Of a DNA stretch of 30,714 nt, positions 21,577-30,714 are shown piece after piece. The notes under the pieces were generated by a model. It saw only the letters and a program-made list of their open reading frames with translations. It was not told the DNA's origin and did no database searches. Source of the DNA: Fragilaria crotonensis (taxonomy: Eukaryota; Bacillariophyta; Fragilariophyceae; Fragilariales; Fragilariaceae); assembly GCA_022925895.1 (NCBI GenBank), contig JAKSYS010000718.1:1-30714 (forward strand), in the 5' to 3' direction. Position numbers and translations under genes: made by a program. Within the stretch, counting starts at the first letter, position 1. Every line of letters starts with the position of its first letter.

Positions 21577-23426
21577 GGCATGGATTTTCTTCGCAGTTGT
21601 AATAACAATATCGGTTCTTGCTGTTCAAAACTATCGAGGAGAATGAACAACAATTATTTATAGGGAAGGACGACAAAAGTATGGTTCTGTCGTGAAAAGT
21701 TTGAGACTCTCGGGAAGGACATCTATTCGTCTTGGAAACAACGCACACTCGTGATTAACCGATCAGGTTTTCAACTTAACATTTATTTTGCAGCGGATGA
21801 CCCAAATGGAGGATTACTCCAATTCGCGGGAATGCTAATATTACTACGACGACACATGTCGTCGTTCATGTCATGTCTGTTCGGTCATGCCGTGGCTGTA
21901 GTTCACCGTACACATACTACGTACATAACAAAACTTGACAAACGTCTGTCACTGGTCACTGCACACGTCCAAACATCGCTGAGGACATTAATGGAAAAAC
22001 TGCTATGTGACCGAAACGTCACAACCGTCGGATTCAGTCTTGTAATGACGACTATCAAGTGCAATGTCATAAGTAGTTCACAAACTCTAAGTTGAACGAT
22101 AATACAGTCCACATGTCCAATGCTGCAAGACGGATAAGTTCGATCACTTGATGCCACAAGCCGCAATGGACCGATAGGAGTGATGACATCACTGTTGTAT
22201 GTTGGGGGGTACAATGGACCAGGTACTGTACGGTAGATAATATGCATATATGTAGCCTCCACAGCGACTCCTGAAACCCATCGACCTCGAAATAGACATG
22301 TGGTGAAAGGTGAAACTGCACCATGTTAGCAGATGAACGTCTGTGAGAAAAGGGAGGTGTACATGTAATCTACTTACCTGTAGCTCGATCTCCAGAAGAT
22401 ATCCCCAAGAACGACGCATGGCATATCCTTGTCAAAGTTACTGCGTAATCCTTGAGTAACAGTACACCGATGACAATGCCATTCATAGTTGTTACACGAC
22501 TGCTTTGCAGTTGCCTTCCCCATCACGTCCATTTTTGGAATGCGATGCAACTGCCTCGGCGGGTAGCAAACCCATGAGGAAGAAGTACATACATGTTTCC
22601 AGACCAACTGACTGAACCCGAAGGCACCTATAATGTCATTTTGTCTGCTGCTTTGAAAGGTGGATACATCTAAAACTGAGAACGAACAAAAATTAAATCT
22701 AAATGATAGGCGGTGCACCATGCAAAACCGTTGATGGAACCGCTATTCCCCACCCCGGTGAGAAACATCGCTGGAGCCCTGACGCGCCGCTACTAGTCCT
22801 ACTGAGCTATCCCTCTCCTCTTTATAATCCCAAGTATTTTGTCGACAGATGCTGTTGTTGTCACTCTCTTTTCTGTCAGTCACTGCAAATGTTCGCTTCC
22901 TCGAAGCCACCTGTTTGTCACGGATGCGGAATCCGAGCCTTCCGCATTTTCTCCAACGACATCTCAGCCGCATATGGTGAAGAGATCCATGTTCAAGCTC
23001 TCCATTGTTTCAATCATTGGTGTCTTCGATCAATAATACTAGGGGTTGAGAAGGAATCGTGAACGACCTTTCGTGACAATCATGGTCCAATATAAGAAGA
23101 AAAAAACGTAGCAACCTTCCGTGGATACGACTGGTGCATGCAGTCGTTTGACTCGGTGGATCCCTCAGTACACATTCGCTGGTCCACATTCAGAATCGTC
23201 AGGTAACAACGACGCAAAAAGCCCTGTTGTATCGCGAACAATTCGTCTGGTAATGACGTGACATGAGAGATGTGCGTCACACTGTGACCACAAGGATCAA
23301 CAAACTAACGTTGGGACATCGACGAACATGCGCAGAACGCAGTCCAAAATCAAAGACACAAAATTGGGTGCGATTGCGGAGATATCACTTCTCTTCAAAG
23401 CTGTCAATTGTAAGTGCAGATACGGG
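21577..23426. other. Intergenic region between two minus-strand genes
   Basis: No gene I can support. A plus-strand open frame of 119 codons at 22703-23062 and its shadows lack any domain. The first few hundred bases should hold the promoter of the Pro-Thr repeat gene, and the right end holds the 3' side of the sulfotransferase gene. Confidence 0.55.
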
Positions 23427-24713
23427 TCATTGCGTTACAAACAGACGATCTAAGCAGGCGTATCCACATCCCAAATCATCATACAAATCACTGTCGTAGC
23501 AGTCGGTTTTGTTGACGCGGACACCCTCCGACGTGCACGGGGTGACGGTTTCGTTCTCGCAGACTTCAGCATCTTGCATCATTTTATTATACTTATGAGA
23601 GCTTCTCGAATCGTCGTCGGCCCAGATTGTCATGGTCAAGTCTAGACCTGATTCGCGGCCTTGTACAGTAAGTAGTCTTCGTAGTTTTGGGCATACCATT
23701 GGGGTGAAGAAAAGTAGGCCGCAATTGCGGGTGATATGTACGACTTGGCAATCAAGTGACATCCTGGAAATCGCCCTTTTTTAAAAGCATACTGCCCACT
23801 TCTCTTTGCGGATACGTATAAAATGTCGGACGTGGCAAGACCCAGCAAGAGCTGAAGTACAACCAGTGACTCGTGAAGGCGTTCGACAATCATGATATAG
23901 TCATACGTTTTCAGAATATCAGCCACTCTCTGATGGATAAACGCAAGTCCTGTACCTTGGTGGGCTCCTCCAGAGACCACAGAGGTGATGGTGGAGGTAG
24001 GTGTGTACATGTATGTTGCTTGTGCTCCGGCTCCTTTGACTCGTTGAGGATAGTATGCGCGGTTGGTCAATTCTAAAACGAATTCTTCATCCATGCCCTC
24101 GCCACGGTTGGACCTCATAAAAGATCCAACTCAATGCTCGATGCGCCGGATGACGAATTGACGAGAACATGAAGGAACGTGCTCTATTGCGATCGTGAAA
24201 ACGCCGGATTTCCCGGAGGAACGTGTGTTTGTGAAAGGAGGCACATTCGCTTCCAGCTTCTCCATTGAGAGTCCGACGATAACGACCGTAATTCTTTTGC
24301 CACTGAAGGGTGACACCGGCCAGTGTGGACGATGCTGCCTTATGAACCTTGTTGTAAATGAGACCAGCAAGAGTGTACTCATCGTAGTCTGCTTTCTCGC
24401 CACACCAAGAATGGGTAGTTGAGTTCCAAGGGAAAAAGACGCGAGGCATGAAATTCCAATGTTCGTCGGGGACGATTGGCCAGTAAGCTCCTTCTTGGCC
24501 AGAACCAACTGGGTAAAATGCGCTGCTCTCATTCGCAATCACAGTTTTTGCAAGACTGCCAGATGCCACCTCCACCAATTGCAAAGTATCTGTTTTCACT
24601 TCACCATCGTGTTCGTCATGGACATTCCTAACGCTCGCAAAGTTAGCAAGTAGTAACGTCACTACGAGGCGTATGATTTGTTTTCTAAAGGACGACAATC
24701 GAATCGACCGCAT
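23427..24713 (-). pseudogene. Sulfotransferase-family protein, spread over three frames
   Basis: Likely Golgi enzyme moving sulfate from PAPS to a glycan; the acceptor is unknown. The ATG at 24713 starts a type II signal anchor (IIRLVVTLLLANFA). The 5'-phosphosulfate loop appears as YNKVHKAASSTLAG (residues 120-133), where KAASST takes the place of the usual PKxGxT, and the 3'-phosphate motif as SSIRHPAHRALS (184-195). The frame slips near 24110-24122 (from WIFYEV to RGEGMDEEF) and again near 23645-23650 (from YKAANQ to LDLTMTIWADDD). The last part is Cys-rich (CENETVTPC… NKTDCYDSDLYDDLGCGYAC), typical of the diatom branch of this family. Joined length would be about 428 residues. It is either a pseudogene or a gene with base-call errors. 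The family call rests on the two nucleotide-binding motifs and is good. Confidence 0.75.
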
Positions 24714-25635
24714 CCTCCAATGTGTGTGTTTGTTGTGGAGAAATCAACCTGACTTCATTACCGTTAACGTGCATTAATCAACACTCGCAGACTCGCAGTA
24801 CAAGGGCTCACTATTGTTTTTTACAGTGGAGAATGGTTTTTTTAGCCACTGGCAGTCGCCAAACATGAAACATGTGAACAAAATGATGCGAAAATTGCTG
24901 AAGGGTTCAAACGCCGTAGGGTATCCTGCATGCAAGTATGCAATTTGTCGAACACGTGACACAAGCGGTTAAATGCGGTTTCATGGATTATTACAGTACA
25001 TTTCCGGCGTTTTGCAACCGCCGAAGTAGTAACTTCAACTTCCTCCCGCATGCGTTGTGCGTACGATAGAGCCTCTACGGCTGGTTGCATTCATGGGAAA
25101 ATTATAGTAGCCCACGTAGACCTTGGTATAAAACATTAGCCAACCCTGTAGACTTAAAATTATCGTGCCAAATTACATGTGTGACGGCTCACATGGCGCG
25201 CAATGGTTTGTCAAGATCTCCGCCGTTTGGGTTTTTAGTATTTCCTGCTTTAGATGTGTCATTATGACCATGAGTGGAAAGCTGCGAGGAAATATAGAAG
25301 ACCTGAAAATTGTAAAATTATGACCATATCGGTAGTTGCCACCATAGTGACACGCCATTCTTGTGTGAGTGAAACAACGAACCTTGGAGGGCTTCGAGTG
25401 CCTGGGAATTTCTTGGATAATTAAATCTATACGAGGGCCTACGTATCCTACTAAAATGATCTTCTCCGTGCAACCAGCTATATGCCCATAGAACATACAG
25501 TTACTGTGACAAAACCTGCAGTACCGAAACACAGGGTCTTTTGTAACCCAGTTGCACGGGTAGGGTTGAAAATTTCGTACGATAGAAGTGCGTAGGTTTG
25601 CAAACCAATCCGTGTTTTTGCAAGTCGTATTAGTC
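24714..25635. other. Intergenic region left of the transposon
   Basis: No supported gene. The sulfotransferase promoter should lie at the left end. No long terminal repeat matching the copia remnant could be seen by eye. Confidence 0.5.
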
Positions 25636-25643
25636 GATCATGC
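25636..25643. repeat. Target-site duplication, left copy
   Basis: GATCATGC directly before the element; the same eight bases stand directly after it at 26653-26660. It may be nine bases (CGATCATGC) if the element's last C belongs to the duplication. Confidence 0.8.
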
Positions 25644-25959
25644 GGGAATGCTTAATGCACTAACGATTAAGGCGCTAACTAAAGCCCTAACCCAATCAGA
25701 ATCCGCTGAGACGTCATCGGGGAGAGGGGTCAAAATAGTCATCTGAGAAATCCTAATCTTATTCATGCATGATAATGTGTATTCGAATTGCACGCCGGCA
25801 CCGCCACCCTCAATGTTTTCAACGTCCGCGCCCAACTTTGAATTTGAATTCTACTGAACAATCGTACATACGTCAAGGTACGTAGAATCTTGTAGAAACG
25901 TGTGTGAAGGTATTGGTACGCATCCGGATGTGCATAAAACAATCAAATTGTATTTAGAC

Positions 25960-25995
25960 AATGGACCCTCAACTGTCAACAGTTGAGGGTCCATT
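25960..25995. repeat. 36 bp near-perfect palindrome inside the transposon
   Basis: A 17 bp stem (25960-25976 with 25979-25995) pairs without mismatch around a 2-base centre; the arm reads AATGGACCCTCAACTGT. It would extrude as a cruciform or fold as a tight RNA hairpin. Confidence 0.75.
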
Positions 25996-26147
25996 CTCTT
26001 GTAGTTGACCTTCTTTAACTCTCCAATCTGTGTGTTCTATTCATGTTGTAATTGTAGTCTATCTGTTAGTGACAATGGGAGTGAAGCTGTTTTGATTGAT
26101 TTTCACAGTTTCCTCCATGGTCTCACCTGAGTGCAACAACACCGGCG

Positions 26148-26290
26148 TACTGAAACAGGTTTTATCGTACTGAAATACCACGTTGTAGAATTAGGCGTAC
26201 TGTCGTAGAAGCCGTACTCTTTACGCGTACTAAAGTAGAAGCATTCGTATTGATTTTGTACTGTACTGTAGTGCAGTCGACTACAAACTC
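26148..26290. repeat. Degenerate CGTACT/GTAGAA repeat
   Basis: Words of the type CGTACT followed by AAAGTAGAAG or close variants recur every 15-20 bp (CGTACTGAAA, CGTACTGTCGTAGAAG, CCGTACTC, CGTACTAAAGTAGAAG). They are inside the Mutator-like element, perhaps subterminal binding sites or decayed tandem repeats. Confidence 0.45.
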
Positions 26291-26652
26291 CCGTAGACGT
26301 GCAGTATCAAACGATCGTAGATTTGTCTTCGTAGTACTAGTACTAGAGAAGTCGATTTGTATAAACATGACATCCCTGGTACTTGGTGTGCGTACTGACT
26401 ACGTATACGCATGCATTTGCTTAAATGAATGTGACTTGAAATTCGATTGGGACAAGGAGGGCCAATCTTACATGTGCCTAACATTATGTATATATACGAT
26501 TATGAATGATCGAATTCTTCACACCTCGATTGAACACAATTTTATTTAAAGAGGGGGTGCAAAGAGTCATTGTGGAGTGATGACGTCTCAGCGGATTCTG
26601 ATTCGTTTAGCGATTAGTTAGCGCCTTAAATTTTAGTGCATTAAGCATTCCC

Positions 26653-26660
26653 GATCATGC
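26653..26660. repeat. Target-site duplication, right copy
   Basis: GATCATGC, identical to 25636-25643. Confidence 0.8.
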
Positions 26661-28640
26661 AAGAGTAGCTCCTCTTGAAGGGGTAAAAAAGGAGAAACGC
26701 AAAGTCGCAGGGAGAAGCGCAACTTGCGAAAGCGAAATCTGAACGCAAAGACGGTTCTGGCGACGAAGAGGCGACTGAACAGAGGACGGCAGGAACGACA
26801 GACCAGCTCGTGCAGGCTCAATCTGCCTCAAACGGTGTCAAGAATAAAAAGGAAAAGCTTGACTACTAGAGCGCTCCGGCTCTACCTCTCACGATGAGAA
26901 GGAGGAAGCCGCCTCAAACGCAGCTGTCGAAGTCGCGAACCGTGAGGCGGATGGAGATCCGTCACATTGCCAAAACACACAAAGGGCGCGATCATGGCGA
27001 CGGTACCGATAGCTTCAGTTTTACCAAGACCTCCATTGATTTGCATGTCGATACCTCCTGCGCCGGCTCCAATATGGCAGTATTTGAGCTCCGGACCGGT
27101 GAGAAGGTCAACGTATTCCTCTTCTAGACAATCTGCCTCCGCAGGAAGTCCCAATTGCCACAGTATTGACGATTTGGGAAAGCCTCAAACACCAGGGGAG
27201 CCCTGATGCTCGTGATCCATGAGGCGTTCTACTTTGGCTGGTGACCGACTGAAGGACTCTCCTTTACCCTAACCAACTCAGGCAGCAGGAACCTTGTTAG
27301 GATTCAATTCAACGCAACCTTGTCCCACTGGATCACGATCCTCTGCCCGGAGCTTCCACTCAGAAATACGTGGTGTCATCTCTTACCTGAGCACAGGAAG
27401 CCCTCGAACGGCAAGATTGCGAGGTATCACGCCGGTTCGCTTCGTGATCTCGGATATACCTCCTGCAATGTGGATCCCCGCCCAATGTATGGATGAAATT
27501 GAAAACTAAGCCGTGGATTCAAGTACTGGTCCTATATTTTGGTTTATACAGATGACATTCTAACAATTGACCACAAACCAAAGAAAGTCATGGAGGCTTG
27601 GCATCCCACTACACTTTGGAGCCAGGAAGCATACAGCAGGAGCCCGATAGCTACCAATCACAGCTCACAAATCAGCACACTTTACATAGAAGGCGCTGAC
27701 AGACCGGAAAAGCCGAGATGGGCAATGTCCTCGGAGAAGAAGTACGTGAAGCAAGCGGTCTGATGTTGAGCTCAAGCTTGATAAAGTTGACCTTTGCCTC
27801 CCAACGAAGGTCTCAACGCCACTGTTGCAATGATACCGCCCGGAGCTTGACCATTCCCGGGAGCTCGATGGAAAACGGGGACAGTATTACCAGAGTTTGA
27901 AGCTTCATTGGATCTATGAGCTCCATTGTGTTGATATCTTTGTCGCCGTTTTGATCCTCTCAAGGTATGTTGTCTCTCCTTGAGAGGGACACCTGCAACA
28001 GGTTTTTCATCTATTTGCATACCTCAAGCACCATAAGCGCTCAAAGATGGTCTTCAATGATACCGAGCCAGTCATTGATGACAATGCTTTCAAGATCTGT
28101 GACTGGTCCGAATTCTATCCGGATGAGGAGAAGGCAATTCCGCACGCACAATGTGCCGGAAGCGCGAGGTAACGGAGTCGCAATGACGTCCTTTGTCAAT
28201 GCAGATCACGCTGGCTACAAGGCGATGAGGCGCTCGCATACGGGTGTGCTTGTCTTTGTAAACAAGGCGCCATTCCTGCGGTACTCCAAAGACAGAATAC
28301 GGTCAAGACATTGACATTTGGCTCTGACTTCTGTGCTATGATACTAGTAGCCATTGATATGATTGAAGGTATTCGTTAAGCTCAGAATGATGGGTATTCC
28401 ATTGAATGGCCCGACGTCTGTCTTTGTGACAATCAATCAGTGGTGAAGAACACCACGGCACCCGAGTCCGTGCTTAAGAAAAGCCATAATGCAATTGCAT
28501 ATCACCGTGCCAGAGAAGCACAAGCTGCAGGAATAATCCGGGTAGCCTGGGAGAACGGCGAGATGCAGATTGCCGACTTATTGACGAAGTTGATACCCGG
28601 ACCTCGACTGAAAGAGCTCATCGGGTACGTGCTATGGTAA
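26661..28640 (+). mobile_element. Decayed Ty1/copia (CoDi-like) retrotransposon, internally deleted
   Basis: Remains of a copia-type polyprotein, broken by many stops and frameshifts. The protease motif DLHVDTSCAGSN is at about 27035-27070, followed by PIATV and NQLR-type segments. At about 27390-27445 the text jumps to the end of the reverse transcriptase (SLRDLGYTSCNVDP, then YILVYTDDIL with the YxDD site at 27545-27556, in the form YTDD). RNase H follows: WSEFYPDEEKAIP, FVNADHAG, RRSHTGVLVFVNKAP, CDNQSVVKN and the closing ADLLTKLIPGPRLKELI, with TAA at 28638-28640. Integrase and most of the reverse transcriptase are missing. The Gag side (26661-27000) is basic and Lys/Glu-rich but not assignable. 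No long terminal repeat pair was recognised. It cannot move on its own. Confidence 0.85.
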
Positions 28641-29370
28641 AGCTCCAAAATAAAGAAGCCCTTCTTCCGCATTGATTATGCCATCGGATCGGGTGATGAC
28701 CTGTTGCCGGCGGCGGCCTTGTGCAGGTATGGTGACTTTGCAAGCGACTGGTTGTGGAATCGACTTGCAAGATGAGTGGGGACAGTGGCAAACCACGATG
28801 AGTATCGGTTCGTACCGCAGTTGTATTACTCATCCATACCAAACAAACCGTGCCGATTGGGGACTGATTACTGATTTAATGCCGACACAAGCGTACGGCA
28901 TCGGGACTCACAGTAGCCTAGTACAAACGTTACTGCACAAACGGGACTCAGGGTTTTGTTGTTATGCGACTGCTCACAATTTTACTTTCCGAATTACACT
29001 AAGTCTAACTGTTACATGCCGTACTTCTTCGTCTTGTATATCTAGAATTATGATTTCGGGCGCTAACGAACGACTTTAATCAAAGATTTGAGGTGTTCAC
29101 CGAACGCATGTTACCTGTAAACACCTGGGAGTGACAGGTAAATCTCTAGCGCTGTTGCCACCCCAATTTCCGTTCATAGTAAAGCAAAGGTAGACTACCA
29201 AACGCTTCAAAGAAATTAATCACCCATCGCCTTCATGATCTCTGTATGTTATAATGTGGCTTTCAGGGGTTAAGGGCGGTGTCAGTGTGTTTTCAGTGTT
29301 CGTTTTCAGGAATCCCACTGTAACGGAATCCACCTGGGATAGGTCAAGAGAAATGCCAGGATAGTTACCC
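28641..29370. other. Region downstream of the copia remnant
   Basis: No gene seen. It may include a decayed 3' long terminal repeat, but no matching 5' copy is visible. A small inverted repeat, TTACCTGT / ACAGGTAA, lies at 29111-29141. The right end is the 3' side of the next gene. Confidence 0.45.
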
Positions 29371-30714
29371 TCAGTTTTTCTTCAAGATACTTGCAACAGC
29401 CAACGCACCCCAAGACACCCACATATCATGCGCACTAATAAAGTAAAGTTTTGCAGAGGTCGCTGTATCCTCGAACTGCGACATTGCGCTGCCTGCCAGC
29501 TGAAGTGCAAGCGCAGCATCTTGCACGAATTCGGCCCTCGTCGACGCCGCGATGGCAGCATCGTACCTCCATTGTAAGCCTTGGCCATTCTTGGCTGATA
29601 AGCCATACTCGGCTTCGAGGATCAACAACTTGTGCTCGAGGTTCACGGCCTGCTTTTCCACCCAACGACGCATGTCGGAAATGTGTTGAGCGGCCTCCTG
29701 ATGTACTTCCGCTTACCGGAGCTACGAGCATTTTGGATTGCGACCAGTCCAAAGAAGAAGACTCGCGCCTGGTAGAGGACATGCGCCTTCATGAAGCCGA
29801 TGTTCAGGGCTTGGAGCTTGACAGACATCCTAGAGGCCAAGTCAAAGTTGCCCATGTAATACGCGATTTGCATCAAAAACGACCAGCGAGCCTGCTCTCC
29901 GACGCCGTTCTCATTTCCCACCAACTTCTGTTTGTCCATAGCTTCCCCGGAATCTATGTCGCAAGGGTCTGCGCTCGACCCCGATAAATTGAGCACGCAT
30001 TGCCAGATGGGAAGGATTTGAAGAAAAATTGTCTTCTGGCCGTATTCCAACATTTGATTCGAGTACTTCTCCACATTCTGCAAAAGCAGAGGGAGGTACT
30101 TGGAGCTGAAGTAAGACATGCTGAAATAAATGTTCATCAACATGAAGGCGGTAAAGGGATCTCCCTGCTTCATAGCCGATGCGTGACCCTGTAACAAAGG
30201 AGGGATGCATTCAGCCAGAGGCGTCCCCTGCCAGGGGATGGTCATGCTGTAGGCCCAGGCAACAACACGACCATCCAAGACGGAAGGGTTCAGTCTGTGA
30301 GACATTTTCAACGCCAGTTGTCCCAATCGATATCCCTCTGCAAGCATGCCTCTCTCACTGATAAGGATCGTGCCAAGGAGTACAAAGGCTTGAGGGCTCA
30401 ACTCTGAGACACCATGAGTGATGCTAAAAAGCACGGCCTTGTGAACGATCAACGAGCTGAGACGAACCAAACCAAGCGTCTCTACTGGGACAGTCATCTG
30501 ATTCAACACTTTGAGAACGACAATGGTGTTCAGGTCTCCTACTATTGGAAGATTTATGATCGTCGCATCGTCCATCCCATTTAACTTTTCCGTCACCCTG
30601 CGTCGCTCCAGATAGTCCTGAGCCTTCGTGAAATGTGCAGGAAAATTGACACCCAGCTCCTTCAAGAATTCCAACGAGGAATCCACAAACTCCTTCAGTT
30701 TACATTCAGCTTTC
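29371..30714 (-). CDS. C-terminal part of a large AAA-ATPase/TPR signalling protein, partial, one frameshift
   Basis: The frame is open to the window edge, so the N-terminus is missing. Residues resemble the helical, TPR-like region that follows the AAA ATPase in large bacterial and algal sensory multi-kinases: SPQAFVLLGTILIS… GYRLGQLALKMSHR, MKQGDPFTAFM, and near the end NLEHKLLILEAEYG… YDAAIAASTRAEFVQDAALALQLAG and MWVSWGALAVASIL. The frame slips at 29700-29706 (from SSGKRKY to HQEAAQHISDMRRWVEKQ); one lost C in a CC pair would explain it. After the conserved WGA segment the protein stops at 29371, without the GAF and histidine kinase domains found in many bacterial relatives, unless a further exon lies left. 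Kinase, cyclase or ATPase domains may lie upstream, outside the window. Family placement is by remembered motif pattern. Confidence 0.65.

Larger units (their letters stand above)
25644..26652. mobile_element. Non-autonomous Mutator-like DNA transposon, 1009 bp
   Basis: Terminal inverted repeats lie at 25644-25718 and 26579-26652, about 75 bp each and mostly identical (first 20 bases identical: GGGAATGCTTAATGCACTAA; identical again over the inner AATCAGAATCCGCTGAGACG and on to GTCATC). An 8 bp direct repeat flanks the element. Long inverted repeats with an 8-9 bp duplication are the hallmark of Mutator-like elements; hAT also makes 8 bp duplications but has short ends. No transposase-like frame is present inside, so it would need enzyme supplied elsewhere. 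It contains a 36 bp palindrome and a GTACT-rich degenerate repeat. Intact duplication and ends suggest a fairly recent insertion. Confidence 0.8.

Noticed and set aside
22703-23062. 119-codon Cys-rich frame
   Set aside because: No recognisable domain, no neighbouring support and overlapping frames on the other strand.
29111-29141. Inverted repeat TTACCTGT / ACAGGTAA as a transposon end or terminator
   Set aside because: Only 8 bp arms; expected by chance at this scale.
29698-29720. Possible 19-base GTAAGC…CAG intron in the ATPase tail gene
   Set aside because: Too short for spliceosomal removal; a one-base loss in a CC pair explains the frame change better.
1-30714. CRISPR arrays, bacterial operons or phage genes
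   Set aside because: No regularly spaced direct repeats with unique spacers; introns, a nuclear-type tRNA gene and copia remains show a eukaryotic nuclear sequence.

Overview
The window looks like nuclear DNA of a diatom or a close ochrophyte alga. The evidence is a riboflavin synthase with a signal peptide that ends in a serine-rich stretch followed by Phe, which is the usual lead-in to a diatom plastid transit peptide. There are also short GT-AG introns in a gene-dense layout, a GAF histidine kinase, a secreted Pro-Thr repeat protein, a diatom-type sulfotransferase and the decayed remains of a diatom-type Ty1/copia (CoDi-like) retrotransposon. No species can be named from the sequence alone.

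Left part (1-10.4 kb): a 1525-residue bromodomain chromatin protein (+) converges on a bZIP transcription factor (-). A 3.1 kb non-coding stretch follows and holds a 341 bp element with 31 bp terminal inverted repeats. Then comes a two-exon GAF sensor histidine kinase (+). All three genes are open and clean.

Middle (10.4-19 kb): a plastid-targeted riboflavin synthase (+) with one intron and five frame breaks, a tRNA-Pro(UGG) gene (-) with a Pol III stop, and two Ser/Arg-rich unknown genes (+) that need frame corrections. A 158 bp hairpin element follows. Its arms are a perfect 33 bp inverted repeat and each carries a full TGACGTCA site.

Right part (19-30.7 kb): a secreted protein with two SdrD-B/Cna-B-like domains and a 20-residue Pro-Thr repeat (-), and a sulfotransferase (-) broken over three frames. 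Next is a 1009 bp Mutator-like non-autonomous transposon with about 75 bp terminal inverted repeats and an 8 bp target duplication. It abuts a copia remnant that has lost its integrase and most of its reverse transcriptase. Last is the C-terminal end of a large AAA-ATPase/TPR signalling protein (-), cut by the window edge.

The genes do not form an operon or an obvious pathway; this is an ordinary eukaryotic gene neighbourhood. The two most noteworthy patterns are these. Nearly all genes right of 11 kb carry small frame breaks, most of them a net loss of one or two bases, while the left 10 kb has none. Second, the non-coding DNA is rich in mobile or hairpin elements that carry bZIP-type TGACGT sites and clustered GTAC words.
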